From NCBI GenBank assembly GCA_005408345.1, contig SEMN01000041.1, positions 1,667,501 to 1,731,500 on the forward strand: a stretch of DNA of 64,000 nucleotides, written 5' to 3'. This document shows, in pieces, positions 36,050 through 49,500 of this stretch (its first letter is position 1; each line of letters opens with the position of its first letter). Position numbers and translations under genes: made by a program. The notes beneath the pieces are model-generated. The model saw only the letters and a program-made list of their open reading frames with translations. It made no database searches and had not been told where the DNA came from. This DNA comes from Macquaria australasica. Lineage: Eukaryota; Chordata; Actinopteri; Centrarchiformes; Percichthyidae.

Positions 36050-38920
36050 CTGGTTTTGTTTTATGGCCTCCTGTGATACAATGTCCCTTTGTGTGAAGAC
36101 ATTTAGGATGACAGATGATGCCCAGGCCACTGATTCAATGAATGGTCTTTTCTTATGTGGTCCACAGAACCACTTTTGCACAACAGAGCACTGGGACATC
36201 AGGGCAGCTATCTCCCATTCAGTCGAACAGTTTTTTTTCTTCTTCTGTAAGATCCCTATGACAAAGCTCTCTCAGTAACCGCCAACTGGGAAATGTTCTC
36301 CGTCTGCATACCCAAGAAGACCTATGCTCACATAACCTGACATGATAGATAATCGTCCTATAGAAAGGTTTTTTATCAAGAGTTTAATTCTATTAAAGGG
36401 GAATTAATAGTAGGAGTTATCGTGAGCTCCAGAGTGGTGCCAGAAGTCACAGTGGATCCCCCCGGATCCAGATCAAGAGTCCTTCTAGTGGAGGATCCCA
36501 CAAGACATAATTAACATTATCTTGGCTGACTGGCTGGAGGGACATATTCTCTCTCTAATTCCACCACAACGTCCTGAGTAATCCCCAGTCATGAACCCCT
36601 CTTTAAAATGTGCAACCAAAGAGCGGTCATTACCGACTAAATGAGGGAACTCAAGGTTAGTAAAAGCAGACAAAAGGATTTCATAGATAATTGATGAGAC
36701 ATTATTCAGTTTTTGTTTCTGTGTGAATCCACTGTGTTGTTGTGGTGCCAGCAATGATAGTATTTTTCTAGCTGACATAGCCTTGATACGGCTCATCTCT
36801 GCTGACATCGTAGTCCACATTGTGCATTTGGTCTGGCCAGCAGCCATGGTCATCAGTGGCAGTTATGCCTGTCTTTGATCATCAGCTGGGAGGGCAGAGC
36901 CTCACACTTCACAGCACCTGGTTGCCTCACGCCCCCGCATACCATACACCTACCTGTCTTTCCCTGCAGTCTGCCGTGTCCTTCCAAACTCCTTTAGCTA
37001 CTGCTGCACTCCAGATGTCCACCACGGCAAGCAGGATGGAAGAGCGGGGTGATTGTGAAAACAATTGTAAATATAGTCTAGGTATACAGGTGCATGCTGC
37101 AAGACTAGATTAGAATCAACACTACAGCCTTGTGCCTTGTTGTTAAAAGTGGTTCAACTTACATGAAAATATCTGTTTCCTACTCCAAAACAATGTTAAA
37201 AGTATGCAAACTCTGCATTCTGTGTAATCCTAATTAGTGGCTGGAAGAATGAACCACAGAAGCAGCAGGTTCAGAATGAGATGAATAATTTTGTGGTGAG
37301 GCAAACTGCATGTGACACTATTGAACATGTGGCCTCAGAGGCTGCCCAGCTGATGTAATTGCATATGTTTTAGTCACTGCTTGTTTAGCTCCCGAAGATC
37401 AAAGGCCATAACCGACATTTTCTTAATGTGTGTGTATTTTCTGAGGTCAGTGCGTCCTTTCCTCGCCAGTCGTTTCATGCAGGGCACCTACTAAACCTTT
37501 TATAATTTGCTAATGTAGCACTTCGGTTCTGAGGTCAGCTGTAATAACGCATTTCTCTGAACATTTAGCCTTATCTGCGGCTTTGCACAGAAAGCACTAT
37601 TAATGTTCCATTCCAATTTGTTATTGGTAAACACTGTGAAATTGCATGAGTCAACAGCTTCACTGTGGACCTGATTTGCATGAGTTTGCCTTTTGAAACA
37701 ACATCCTCCCTCTTAAAGTATGTTTTAGTCTGCGCCATCTGGTCCTTAGTTCAGTGCTGTATGAAGCACTGAATAGTCGATTCTCCCACCAAGAACGGAA
37801 GGTTTCAGTTTTTTTCTCACTATGGGCGTCTGTAGCATTGAGCATCAAAAACCAGAGTAAATTATATGATGTAGGACTGTATTTCATCTGTTGTGCTGAG
37901 TAAATCCTAATGACTATTTTGTGGATGGACTAACATCTATCTTCCCTGTAGATCTCTTATTCGTGTCTTTTAGTTTTTGCTGTGAAGAGTGTTTATTTTT
38001 CTCATCCTGAAATGCCAAACTTTTCAGGCCATAAAATTCTCTGCTACATACCAGTGGCAGTGAATGTATCTAATGTGTATTTTTATCACGCCTTTGAAAA
38101 TGGGTGGCTGCCAAGTGGAAGGATAATAAGATGTGGAACGTGCGGGTGAATTTTAAAACAATTCCAATTTTGCCCTCCGTTTCCATTATCATAATCTTCA
38201 AAGATGCTTGTCTTGTTCATTTTGCTCATGACCCTGGCAAGTAAGTCATTGAATTTCCTGAAATAACTGCAAATAAGAAAGCCATCATTAAGATCCCCAG
38301 CGTGTAGGAGTGATAGGACGGCAGAGACTTAGGATATGAAAGGACATCCAGTTGATGGCTTTGCAAATGATCTGAACTCCACTCATGACATGAATGCAAA
38401 TCTGTCAAGTTTTCCTCTTCCTTCTGCAGTGCCGACTGACCCCCATAATTAGATGAGTGCTGAGAGATGTGTTCAGCTTGTGGCAGTGCTGATGTGAAAG
38501 AGAGTGAAGTGTTTTTATAGACAGTTCAGAGGTTGTAATACACAGGGCAACATTGTACCTTGGGCTTACTCAGCACAGTTGTTCTAATCTCATTCGAATA
38601 TTTTATTGGGAAGAAATATTTGACTCTTATTGGGTTTTTCCTCTTTAATGCTGTTCTGACTGAACATTCAGGTAGGGGTGGCTAAATGTTTCTGTATCAG
38701 TGCTTCTGCATCAGTGTTTGATGTCATCTTTACACAGGCAACCACACAAGAGCTTTGCCTAAATAATATATTCTGAAAGCAGCAACATCTTGACATATCA
38801 GTAAACATTTGAAAAGGAAGAAAGAAGTAAATAAGAAACAAGAAACTGGCTAAGAATTGGATGCTGACTTTTGATACTTGATAGTTTTCAAAAAAGCAGA
38901 CACATTTCAGTCAGTACTCA
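36050..38920. other. Intronic sequence, no supported gene
   Basis: The minus-strand frame of 122 codons at 36485-36853 has no recognisable domain. A perfect 7-base inverted repeat (TGGATCC/GGATCCA, 36453-36470) lies near 36460. The segment at about 37300-37660 looks like a conserved non-coding element. Confidence 0.45.
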
Positions 38921-38929
38921 GAGCCTTGA

Positions 38930-39330
38930 TACCCTAGTCAACCAAAGCGTCAGCAAGTCTTTTTGTAGGGTGTGACAGTTCTGGTAGGTGCAGTGTAGAC
39001 TCAAAAGTAAAACTCTAAGGCAAAGCAGGTAAGGTTATACTGAGATTTACAGGCCAGCAACAGGGAGTCAGTCAGCAAGGGGAACACATTCAAAAAGGGA
39101 TGCAGGCAAACAGGCAAACTCCAAAAAAACAGGCAGAGATAATGAAAAGGTAGAACAGAGAAGAACAAGGGCAGGAACGCCGTGTTTGTGGGCAGGTATA
39201 TACACTGAATGGGGCTGATGAGAGACAGGTGTGGCTTGATGATGGAATAAGGATCAGGTGCACACCTGGGTAGGCGTGGAGATCAGGGAAAGTCCGAGAG
39301 CATTTGGTGGACAGGTGGAGAATAGAAAAG
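38930..39330 (-). repeat. Probable degraded interspersed repeat
   Basis: Contains the order ACAGGCAAACTCC, AGAACAAGGGCAGGAACG, GGCAGGTATATACACTGAAT, GAGACAGGTGTGGCTTGATG and CAGGTGCACACCTGGG. From memory this resembles a repeat widespread in teleost genomes that has runs of CAGGCAAACAGG followed by TATATACAC and an ACAGGTG block. Orientation and class are uncertain, and no ORF survives. Confidence 0.4.
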
Positions 39331-39339
39331 ACTGAAAAG

Positions 39340-40830
39340 GTCCATTAATAAAGGACCTAGAGGAAGTAAGAGATGTCTGTGGTTGAAGGGAGGGACAGAG
39401 AGACAGCCTGAATCCAAATGTCCACCCTCCAGATTTGCAGACTGAGCCCTGTGCATATTCCTTGTCTGTGTTACCAAACCTCTCTTCATCAATAAACTCA
39501 TAACATAATACAACAAAACATTTTTACAATTTACATTGTCATACCCATATATTCTGTGGATTATGGATAATTTTCTGGGCTAAGTCTGGTGAATTCTGCA
39601 TCCCAAGAAGACTTTCTGGAAAAGTCCACTTGAGGCCACTTATGGACTTAAAGGCTTTGTTCAGACTGCAGCCAAATCAGACTGACTGACAGACAGACTG
39701 TCTGCACTGTTATTTGCAGATGATCAGATCAGATTTGTGTGTCCAGACATCACCAACCTATCTGCATGGGTTGCTGTGGTAACGATGTAGGTGTCAGAAA
39801 CTACGTACACTGGTGACGCGGCTTTCCAACGTGGAAGCATGAGAAATGGAGATCCATCATTTCGCCTTCCAAACAACTGGGCTGTCAAGTCGCGGTGCAG
39901 AACTCCTCCACAGCTGAGTTTGTCTAGTGTACAGGTATACAGCCGCTCTGATGCCAAAGTTCAGCGTTGAGCTAGTGGAACCCTAAACACGGAAACCCTG
40001 TGCTGTTTCTTTCCATCTAGAGGAGACAATATATAACTAGTTCTGCCTTTCACATCATTATGAAGGGATCATTAGGAAAGGATCATTTCAGACCATCAGA
40101 TCATCAAGGGGAACTGGCCAATGAACCAAGCTAAAGCCGTTCCACTTGGAAATAAATTAATGATAATACTCAATCCTGTTTCATTGTATTTGCTTAATTT
40201 GCTGATTGTGTTGTTGTAGTCTACGGGCAGGACTTAAAACTTTACTGTTAGATGAACTGCGACTCAAAATCTGATAAATCACTTTTTGTCTTAATATTGA
40301 CTCATTAGATTCAATTATTTTCACTCTATGATAATATATTTAGAGAATGTTATCAGTAAAGTAAATATTGAGATAAAACAGGATAATAACAACCTCTGCA
40401 GCAGCATTCCAATGGGCATATGATTATGGTAATTACATTGTTCACTTTTAGTTACATTATTCAAGAGTTTATTCAGAATTAAGAATCACTGTCTGCTTTT
40501 TGCATTAGTATATACAGTGTATATATATATATATACTGTATATTTGTAGGGTATCACTCATTATCTCGCTACATTGCTATTTACATGTTACATAGGCGTT
40601 ATGCCAGCAGAGCTTTGTTTCTGCTTCTGAAGATAGGAGATCTTTGGCAGGCCTGGGGCTTCCGCTGCACAGTTTTATGAGTTTCCACTGAAACACACAG
40701 AGCCCGAAGGCGAGCGGGAGCATCCATACTTGGCCTGCTTAGCTGAACTTTCCTCGTTCCCTGCTGCGCTCACCAACATTTCTCTTCCCTTAACGTCATA
40801 TCATCAGAATTTGTCCTAATGTATTCTTTA
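39340..40830. other. Intronic sequence, no supported gene
   Basis: AT-rich sequence. A minus-strand 77-codon frame at 39724-39957 has no recognised relative. A TA-rich hairpin at 40510-40543 is listed separately. Confidence 0.45.
40510..40543. repeat. AT-rich hairpin / cruciform-prone inverted repeat
   Basis: Nine-base perfect arms ATATACAGT (40510-40518) and ACTGTATAT (40535-40543) flank an alternating TA core that is itself self-complementary. Nearly all of the 34 bases can pair. Such loci are typical of eroded TA microsatellites and of small MITE-type elements. No target-site duplication is obvious. Confidence 0.85.
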
Positions 40831-40834
40831 TATC

Positions 40835-40975
40835 TTTATGTTTTGAATGTTTCTTGTGTTTTAAGATGTGGTAATTATGTCCAACAGTACAAAATTATCA
40901 CAACGTGTGTGTAGCTGTTTAGTCTTATAGCTGATTGACAATAAAGAATGAAATAATCTAATAATCTAATTTTCA
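40835..40975 (+). mobile_element. LINE 3' terminus with tandem tail
   Basis: TTTATGTTTTGAATGTTTCT leads to TGATTGACAATAAAGAATGA and then repeated AATAATCT units (about 40950-40970). A GACAATAAA signal followed by a short tandem repeat tail is the hallmark 3' end of several fish non-LTR retrotransposons. The body is truncated and the upstream limit is unclear. Confidence 0.55.
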
Positions 40976-40979
40976 GCTT

Positions 40980-42977
40980 CTCAAGATGGTCCTATGAATA
41001 AGTGAGCTGCTGTAAAACATATTTCAAGCCATGGAGGCAAAAAGCTTCATTCTTGAGCCAAACTAAGAATTTGCAATTAGTGATATATTATCTTTTGAGC
41101 AAATGATACATTTGGGTCTCTGCTCTAATTAACTAACCTACTGGTCTCTATTTTGAGAATTAACTTTATTATTTCTGTCAGTTAGAGGCCATTAAAAGCT
41201 GTGACAGAAACATGTTTATTTTTTTACATCTCCTTAGTGACTGCTAGAGATCAGTTAGAATTTCAGACATATTAAACAGTATATTTCAAGTTGTGAAATA
41301 TGCAGTTGTAGATATGGAGAGTTGTCTTTCATTAGCGAAAATGTGTGCACACATTATGTCACAGTGTGACACAGACAACCTCATGATTTACATCGATGCT
41401 CTAAAATCCTCTTAGCACATTTTATTTGTTTGATCTTATTTAAAACCATCTCATGCTACACTGCACTGATGAAGTCTCACTGTATTCCATCTGCAGCTGA
41501 GACTATAATGTCATATATTTATGTATAGTGGAGTTTGTCCTGTAGTTTCTCCTTGTATTGCTCATGGCCTTGTTCTATAGAACATGTGCAGAGACAAAGA
41601 GCTGGTGTAGAGATGAATCACTGACAAATTCCAGTCCTGCTTTGAAAGTTTATTTCTAATTATTAATCTGATGGAACTACTTGCTGCCGCTGTAACCCTG
41701 AGGTGAGGGGTACAGGGTCGATGAGGGCCGTATAAAAAAGCTTAAATGTGTTGAGAAGCAAATCCTGCGCTTACCTTCAAGCTTCCTTGCTGTAAAACTT
41801 GGTGCATAGCAGTTTGGGATTAAGGGACACAGCTGGGGACAAAGAAAACTGAGTTGGCTATGATTTGCTGTGTTATATACATACCAAGCACTGTTCTACC
41901 TGGCGCTGCAGAAAACTAAAAGCGGTGGGAGGAAAAATGCAATGCAGCACTTTGATCCATTTTCAGGTGTGTCGCGGCCACATGGCGCTACTGTGATATA
42001 AATTGCCGTGGAGGTACAGTAAATAAATAAAGAACAAAGTCGCTGGACCACATTTGAGGTTATATGATTGTAATTTAACTCAATATTCACACAGAGGACA
42101 AGGTAACAAGCATAAAATCCCCTACACCTGGCTGTGGCGCGTGTCCAACTGGCTGTCGGCAGCGTGGAGCCGGCAGCAGAAGGCCTGGGGACTAAAGCGA
42201 CATGCCACATGCTTTTTTTTTCCCCTGCTGGTGCTACTCCCATTGAGACTTATTGTTTTATTCTGTCACTTATTCGCTTCATGGCTGCCTTAATCTAATG
42301 CAATTTAAGCCACTTACATTTTTCATACAGTGCACATTAGCGAGTTAGTACTGGCTGAGTGGACCAGGTTAAGGACCTTCCTGAAGGGCATTGTCACTGT
42401 TACACACTCCCTTATCTTGGGACTTATCCGCTGTCTTATGTACACTTTCTACACTTTGTTTTACTCTCTTTCTCCCCCCCAGTGTGGAGTGAATGCAAGG
42501 GCTCCTTCATGCTGGGGCTCCTCAATAGGTGGCTCAAAACCCATTTGCAGGCTTGAATGGCCTGGTTCTAGTCCAAAATACAGCCTTTTGTTTTCATGTC
42601 TCTTTTTTTCTCTCTTTCAATGACTGGACAGTATATCACACTGCGTGAGAGGAAAGGCCCAGAGTGAGGTGGTACTGGAAATAAAGACAAACATAAATCT
42701 CTCAGTGGCTCACCTAAGCCAGAGCATAATGCTATCTTGTAAATGACAGAGTTGTGGCTGAACATTAACATCACATATACAGTAGCTGGTAGAACAGAGA
42801 TAATGAATAGTGAGGTTTTATGTGTGTGTTTATGTTTATTAGCATGTTCAGCCCTGATGAGCATGTTCACTCTTGTACAGAGACACTCCCCTTGCTCACT
42901 TAATACAGCTTGTTAACTTATGTGGTGGCAGTCCAAGGCCAGACCTTACTTTACATTCAGTATTCAGGATTACAACA

Positions 42978-43065
<88 letters not shown>

Positions 43066-46000
43066 ATTAAAAAGCCGAAGTGAGATAAATATATCAGGGT
43101 CAGGGTATGGAACAAAAAACAGACATTAACAAATTTAAAAAATATCTCTCCTTCCCTTGTTTTTGCTGCCTCCATCCTTCTCCTCCATCCCATTGGTCTA
43201 TCACAGCGTCATGGCGGTTGTCAGAGATGGAGGAGAGTATTCTGGCTATAGAAACTCACATCGATCCGCTCGCCCGCAGTCCACACCCAAACCTGCTGAC
43301 TCCCGGCAGAAAATAAAGGGAGACCAAAAAAAAAAAAAACAACAAAAAAAAGTCAACCCTCAGCTCTTTTCTTCCCTCCCCACCCGTCCGTTATCACAAC
43401 CATCAACAATACAGGTCACTCCTTCACTCTTTGGTCCCTCTTCCTTCCTCATGATCATACCTGCCATTTTCCATCTCACCTTTTTCTCTCCTGGCAAAAA
43501 ACACTCCCCCTATATCAGATGTGACTTTCCTCTGTGTTTGCTCCCCTGTTCAGCATTTTTTTTTCATCCCAAGATCCAATTTTCCAGTTCCCCTCCCCAT
43601 CTCTCATGTTTCTACCTCCCGCCCATCTATCTTTCACCCTCTCCTCTTTGCATCTGCTCCTTTCTGCTTCCCTCTGCACATCTATTGCTCTGTGTACACA
43701 AACACAGACGATCAAACTCACACACACACACACATCCATTTCTCTCTGTCTTCCCCCCCTGCTGTTTGTAGCCCATATTGAAGGCTCAGTCATAGGGGAT
43801 TAGCCACAGACTTGATCAGAGTCTCTGTGGTTGCCAAGGTTGAATCTGTGGCATGAAGACTTACACCAGACACTTCATAACACACATGTTAGGGTCTTGA
43901 GCCTGACGTCTGTAGTTCAGCTTCATGGGGCAGGCTGGACTGCTTCTCTTCAAATGTGTCTGTCCCATTTTAGTAATGAGAGGCCTGCATCACTCACACA
44001 TCATTTCTGTCCCACCAGTAAAACATTTTAACCTGAAACGTTCCTGGTGTCACATTATTCAAGTCAGCAGGTACAAGTTACAAAAGTATTCAAGTTTATG
44101 AAATCATTTAATAAGCTCACTACAAAAGGGATAACTGTCATTAGAAAAAAAAGATGCTTACCCTCTAAGGATTTATTAGGGGAACAAAATTAAAACAAAT
44201 CAAGGTCTTTCTGAAGATGACAACACCTTAACACATTGTACCCTCTGTATTTTGGAGATATTTAATCACAAGTTTCAGATTATTATTTGCTCATTCAAAA
44301 TGGATAACACTTTGGAAGAGAACTCTTCAAATATTAACCAATCAAGGATTTCAAAGAGAAAGTGCAAAATGTCTTACGATACAAGTAGACCCAGCACACT
44401 GCTGTGCACACTGTGTGCACATGTGCCCTAGAATATCTAACATTGTATCTTTGTTCTAGAAGAAAAGTGTGATATCTGACAGGATTTACTAATTTCCCTG
44501 ATTGGTGAGTCATTATGCTCAATTTTTCTAAATCACTCAGTCAGGAATTTTGTTGGAGTTGTAAAAGGATTCTCAATGACCCAGATAATGGCTGCTCTTG
44601 CCTGTTTTTGAGCATTAATACAGAGGCCCTGTGATTTGATGCATTGCATATTCACTGTCCAATAAGCAAGGCGGGAGCACATTACACATTCAGTTTTCCA
44701 TCATACAGTCCTAATTTATAGAGCGTTTTCATCAAAGCCTGCGCCAAGCTGCGAGATTAATAGGCGTCATGTCTCTTGATGTAGATTGATACTGGATGAC
44801 AGGAGAATCAGTAACAATTCAGCTCGCGTCTGTTTACAGTTTGGTATGCAGCCATGCTATTAGGATACAGCGGCTGCCAATGAGTTGACAGTCAGAAGGC
44901 TAAGAGCTTCCCTTCTCCCCACTGTGATAAGACAGATCTGATCCGCTCCTTTACTTGGCTGATGTCAGCAGTATCATTGGAATAAATGAATCACCATATT
45001 GCACTGTCTCTGCTTCCTCGCTTCATGCATACAGGAGGAGGCGTCAATTGGCAGAAACCTGTGTACAGTCTCTGTTATTTTGTTTTTCATTTATTGACCT
45101 CTGCGCAAGAACACACGCATTTGAGCTCTCCAAATGCAGTCAAAAAAAAATCCCTGTTTATTTACACAAATGAGTGTCCGTGTTCCTCATTAGGCCTCCA
45201 AACGAGGTCTTAATTAGTTAATTTGCTTATTACGCCCATTGCTCCCAGGGCAGCCGGTGTGGGTTGGCTGTCATTCATCGGAGGTTTCCACAAACAGTAA
45301 AAGAGGGGGAGTCGTCCGGACCAATGAGAGACAAGAAGGGGAGGGAACAGGAGGAAGCGCTGTGAGAAAAATGTGGCGGTCGCTGGTTGATTTAATAAAG
45401 TGTGGCAGTTCAGTGGCTCGCCATTCCAGAGTGGGACGGTCGCAATCTCTCAGTCTGCCCTCAATCTCACAGCGAAACAGTGGGTGAGGGGTGACTTTCA
45501 ATTAGCAGAATGAGCCTAATTAATCAGTGACGAGATGATGGGATGTAATGGGAACCAGCAGCATCGCCCGCTCATCACTGTGACGGGGTGAGAGGTTTTG
45601 CTGCTTCTGTCGCTATGTCGCGGTGACCTTCACTGCTACAGATGGGGACCCACGGAGTGCACACATGACAGCCCAGAATCTCTATCACCCTCATTACCGA
45701 GCAATATGGTAGAAATCTCTTCCGTTGTCGTACAATTTGCAAGTGACCTGTGCATGATGGCATTGTCAGCTACAAGGTTTGGAGCATGAAAGGAACATTT
45801 CAATCGCGTCCTCTGCGTTTAAATTGACTCATCAAGTTGGTAAATCAGACTTATGACATGGTGTTCCCCAATGAGTGAACACATTCTTGGCTCTCTGAGT
45901 ATCCTGACTAAAAAAAACATAATTTTACAAGTCTAGGTGCAAAATGCAGACTATTTTCCTTGCTGCTGTACTTGCTGGCTCTCATAAAACTGGCCCAGCA

Positions 46001-46415
46001 GAGAGCCGCAAACATTTCTGACTGAAGGAGATTCGTGTTGATTGACGGAGCCTCCTGGAGCGGTGACTTGGAAGGACTCAAGACTCTCATATCAGGAGAG
46101 TTTATTAAAAAATCTTAGAGGTTATATTTCAGGCCAAGCCCAACATTCACTTTTTTTTTTATTATAATCCAAAAAAAGTTGACTTGAAATGATGAAGGCC
46201 GAAGGACTGCCAGGCATGTTTGGCTCAGCAGACCTGTCAGGGTGTCGAGACAGTCCTCATCAGAAAAACAACTGCAACTGGTCGTTTATTCAAATGGCAA
46301 CCAGTGTTTTTCTTACAAGCCATATCTTGCATATCTTTTATAAAATTCTATGTTTATGTTCAGTCACAGTTAAGGTAGGGTAGCATAACGTTTATAAAAA
46401 AGTGTTTTTTGTGGA
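40980..46415. other. Intronic sequence, no supported gene
   Basis: Includes unique AT-rich DNA (41000-41880) and a segment at 41900-42280 with a 115-codon minus-strand frame of no known family. It also includes the long TG array and a strongly pyrimidine-rich stretch at 43340-43760 that yields overlapping low-complexity frames up to 204 codons. The segments 44640-45010 and 45480-45560 look like conserved non-coding elements. Confidence 0.45.
42981..43064. repeat. Long perfect (TG)n microsatellite
   Basis: Forty-two uninterrupted TG units (84 bases). It is the longest pure dinucleotide array in the window and is expected to be highly length-variable and Z-DNA-prone. Confidence 0.98.
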
Positions 46416-46419
46416 GGAA

Positions 46420-46500
46420 AGGTTTCTTTTAACCAAGAAGGTGATCTTCTCCTAACCTTAACCAAGTAGCCTTAGCAGCTATACATAACCACAGCTCCAC
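46420..46500 (+). repeat. Fragment of teleost interspersed repeat
   Basis: Contains TTTAACCAAGAAGGTGATC, then CCTAACCTTAACCAAGTAGC, then CTATACATAACCACAGC. The CTAACCTTAACCAAGTAG..TAACCAC arrangement recalls a repeat family common in percomorph fish. The copy is short and diverged. Confidence 0.45.
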
Positions 46501-49500
46501 AGCTCATATGTAGTAGTTTTTTGGAAAGGTCATAAGGTTTTCTAATGCACTAAGAAATTACTTATTTTGGTTTGGGTATGAGAATATGTCAAATATGAAG
46601 AAGGAAGTAATTAAAATGGAGTTTTATTTGGAATTTGACCATTAGATTCTCAAACAACATAGACTGATGCAGGGTTTGTCTGGCTTGGGATGATGCAACT
46701 GGCCTCTGTGGTAAAAATGTCAGCTTTATATTGCCTCCTGGACTCTGCACTGCAAGCTGTAATGTGATGCACTAATTACTCTGATGTGTGGATTCGCATT
46801 GTCGTTTAATGTAGAGGCATGTGGGAATGCACATGAGAGCATAGAAGTATTTATACGAGTAAATGTATGTGTAGAGCTTGTTTTGTGTGTGTGTTTGCAC
46901 TGTTCATATGTATGAGGTGTGTACTTGAGTTACTGGAAATGGCGTGGGCGTTGATGGTGCATTCATATTGGCAGTGGACTCCCTCTTAAGGCTAAAATGT
47001 TTGCACTTGACTAAAAGCAGAACACCCACACGCACCCGGGCTTTTCATAACTAGCTGGCTGTTATACAAGTTGGATGCTGATGCTAGCAGCTCCATAAGA
47101 TCTGTCCTTTTCTTTCTGTTCCTGCTCCTTTTTCTCTGTGGTGATAACAGCACCATAGATCTCTTTAGAAGCAAAGTTTCACAAATGGTGTTACAAGGGC
47201 ACAAATTATCGTCAAATCCATTTGCTTTCTATTCATCACCGTAGCATTGTGTTTTGTTTAATTGACTGTGAACCTGCTGGTGTGCATCCAGCTCGTGTTC
47301 GGCAGACGCCAGGCCTCACAAATGAGTCTGGGGGAAAAAAAAGAACCGGCAACAAATTAGCCAATTCGCATGCATGTCAGGGTGCTGCATTTAGGGTTAC
47401 GGTGGGAATGATGGACAGCGGAAAAAGAACAACAGAAAAACAACCACAACTGTGAGATGATCTAATGGCATCATCCTTTCTTCTTCACTGTCACCCAGGA
47501 TCATTGTGGGGAGTGTCTGCTCCTCTTCTCCATGCTCTGCTCAGCAGCTCTCATGCTCATTTCTGCCCAGATTTCTAATTACAGAGGTAGATGCTGATAA
47601 AAACACGGCTTTCTTTTTTATCCTGTTGCATTTTAAATTATGCTCTTGCACTAAAAGAGGTGAACACTCATGACACTGAAATTAATTTGCAAGACTCTAA
47701 ATGGAAGGTGAAGAGACAATTATTGAGAAAGCAAGAGAAAGAAAACACAGTATGAGTCACTGCAGATATTTATGATTTCCTTGATTTAACTGTACCGCCA
47801 AGTGAATGTCGGGCAACCCAAGAGTCTCTGTATATCTCTGAAAAGGCAACCAGTGACATGGAGTGGCAAGAAGGTCACAGATCACTGAGTTTAATTGTCC
47901 CTGTTGGGCGGCACCAAGGGCAACACTGGGTCTGCTTCACTTGACTTGGTCAATATGTGCTCATGTGTGCCAGTGTGTGTGTGAGAAAGACAGTAAGATA
48001 AAGAGAAAGAGAGATAGACGTAAAGTGAGTGGCATTTTCCTCCCACTTGCTTTCTTTTTTAACTTTCAACCCATCAAATGTCCCATCACGTTAACATCAC
48101 TTTGTCACTCCCTCCACAACACAACTCCAGGGCCTGTTTCATTAGCTGCTATTTTGAGCTGCAGCCCTTGTTGTCTTCCTTAAATTATACTTAGTTATGA
48201 GTTATGAGCCCGCCGACTTTAAGAATCCTGTCAGGATTTCAGTCTCATTTGACCCTTTCCCCAGAAGGTGGTCTGTGGCGTGCAATCATGCGTCGGCTCG
48301 GGCTTGTCGGCTGTCGCTCATGTTGACAGTTTTTTTTTCTTCATATCCTCACACTGAGCGGCAGGCCACCATGCATTTTTATGCCGCCATCACATGGAAA
48401 TGAGCGTTGATATTCCCATCTGAATGACATTAAAAAGTTTACGAGTGTGACTTGACCCGGCAGGGTAGATGCACTGAAAGCCAGCTTAGGACCTCTTTTG
48501 ACAGTGATGGACACAACCTCTTACTTCAGCACTCATGTTTTCTGGAAGCTGTATAAGTGGCCCTGGCTGTTCAGATAATTAGCAAATCAAGTGGTTTCTG
48601 TATATAAGTCAGTAAGCCCATCATGTTCGCCTCCCAGCAAGCTGATACTGACAGGCATGCATTTAATAATTATAATTAGCAATATCCCCTTTTCCCTAAT
48701 TCTGACAAGAGTTCATCTGCACGCAAAAAGGATTGTTGTGTAAAGATTTATGTCCAAGTTATTGCATTTCTTTGCAGTATAGGAAAATCCCCATTATCCA
48801 TATAACTATGGCAGTGCTTATCAGAGCAACACTGCATCCATTCATTTTCTTGCAAATAATAATTACACAGAAGTGGTAATTATCCACTGTAATAGTTACC
48901 AATATCATAGTATCAATAACTTTGATTCATGATGACTGACTTTGTGAAACACATGTTCACACTGAAACAGTTTGTTCTTGATACAATGAAATCATTTTCC
49001 ATGAGAAAAAAAATGTGTTGTTGCTAATTTGCTTGATTTGATCATTAATTTTGAAACTTTTTACTATCCAGCTTACATTAGGTGACTAAATATTTTGATG
49101 AGTCCCAACTCGAAGCAAAAAAAAAACCTTTTCTTGTCATCGGGCTTTCAGAAGAAAGGAACCACCTGGATACCACTCAAATATTATTCTTTAAATGTAG
49201 TACACAACCATATATTTGTACCATTTTACAGCCTAATTTAATTAAAACTCTAAATTTAATTTGTTGATACAGCTGGATAGGATTTTTCTGAGGACAACTA
49301 AATCCAAGTATTTATTTTTTCTACAGAGCAATTCACCACCTGGCATCAAAGTCTCCTCCAATATCAGTGCCTCCTGCATCAGCCCAAGCTGTGCCAAAAA
49401 CTCATTAGAACCACCACCGAGCAGAAATGAGTGTCACGGGACAGAGGGAATGGGGAGTAAGCGATACAATTGACTTTCAAAGATTTGAGCAAGTAGAGCC

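Noticed and set aside
36453..36470. TGGATCC/GGATCCA inverted repeat with a 4-base spacer
   Set aside because: A 7-base palindrome pair is too short to support a terminator or element. It is probably coincidental.
43157..43771. 204-codon + strand frame
   Set aside because: The sequence is almost entirely pyrimidine-rich and CA-repeat DNA. The translation is S/P/L/F-rich with no domain, and the same region is open in other frames. This is expected when stop codons are depleted by composition.
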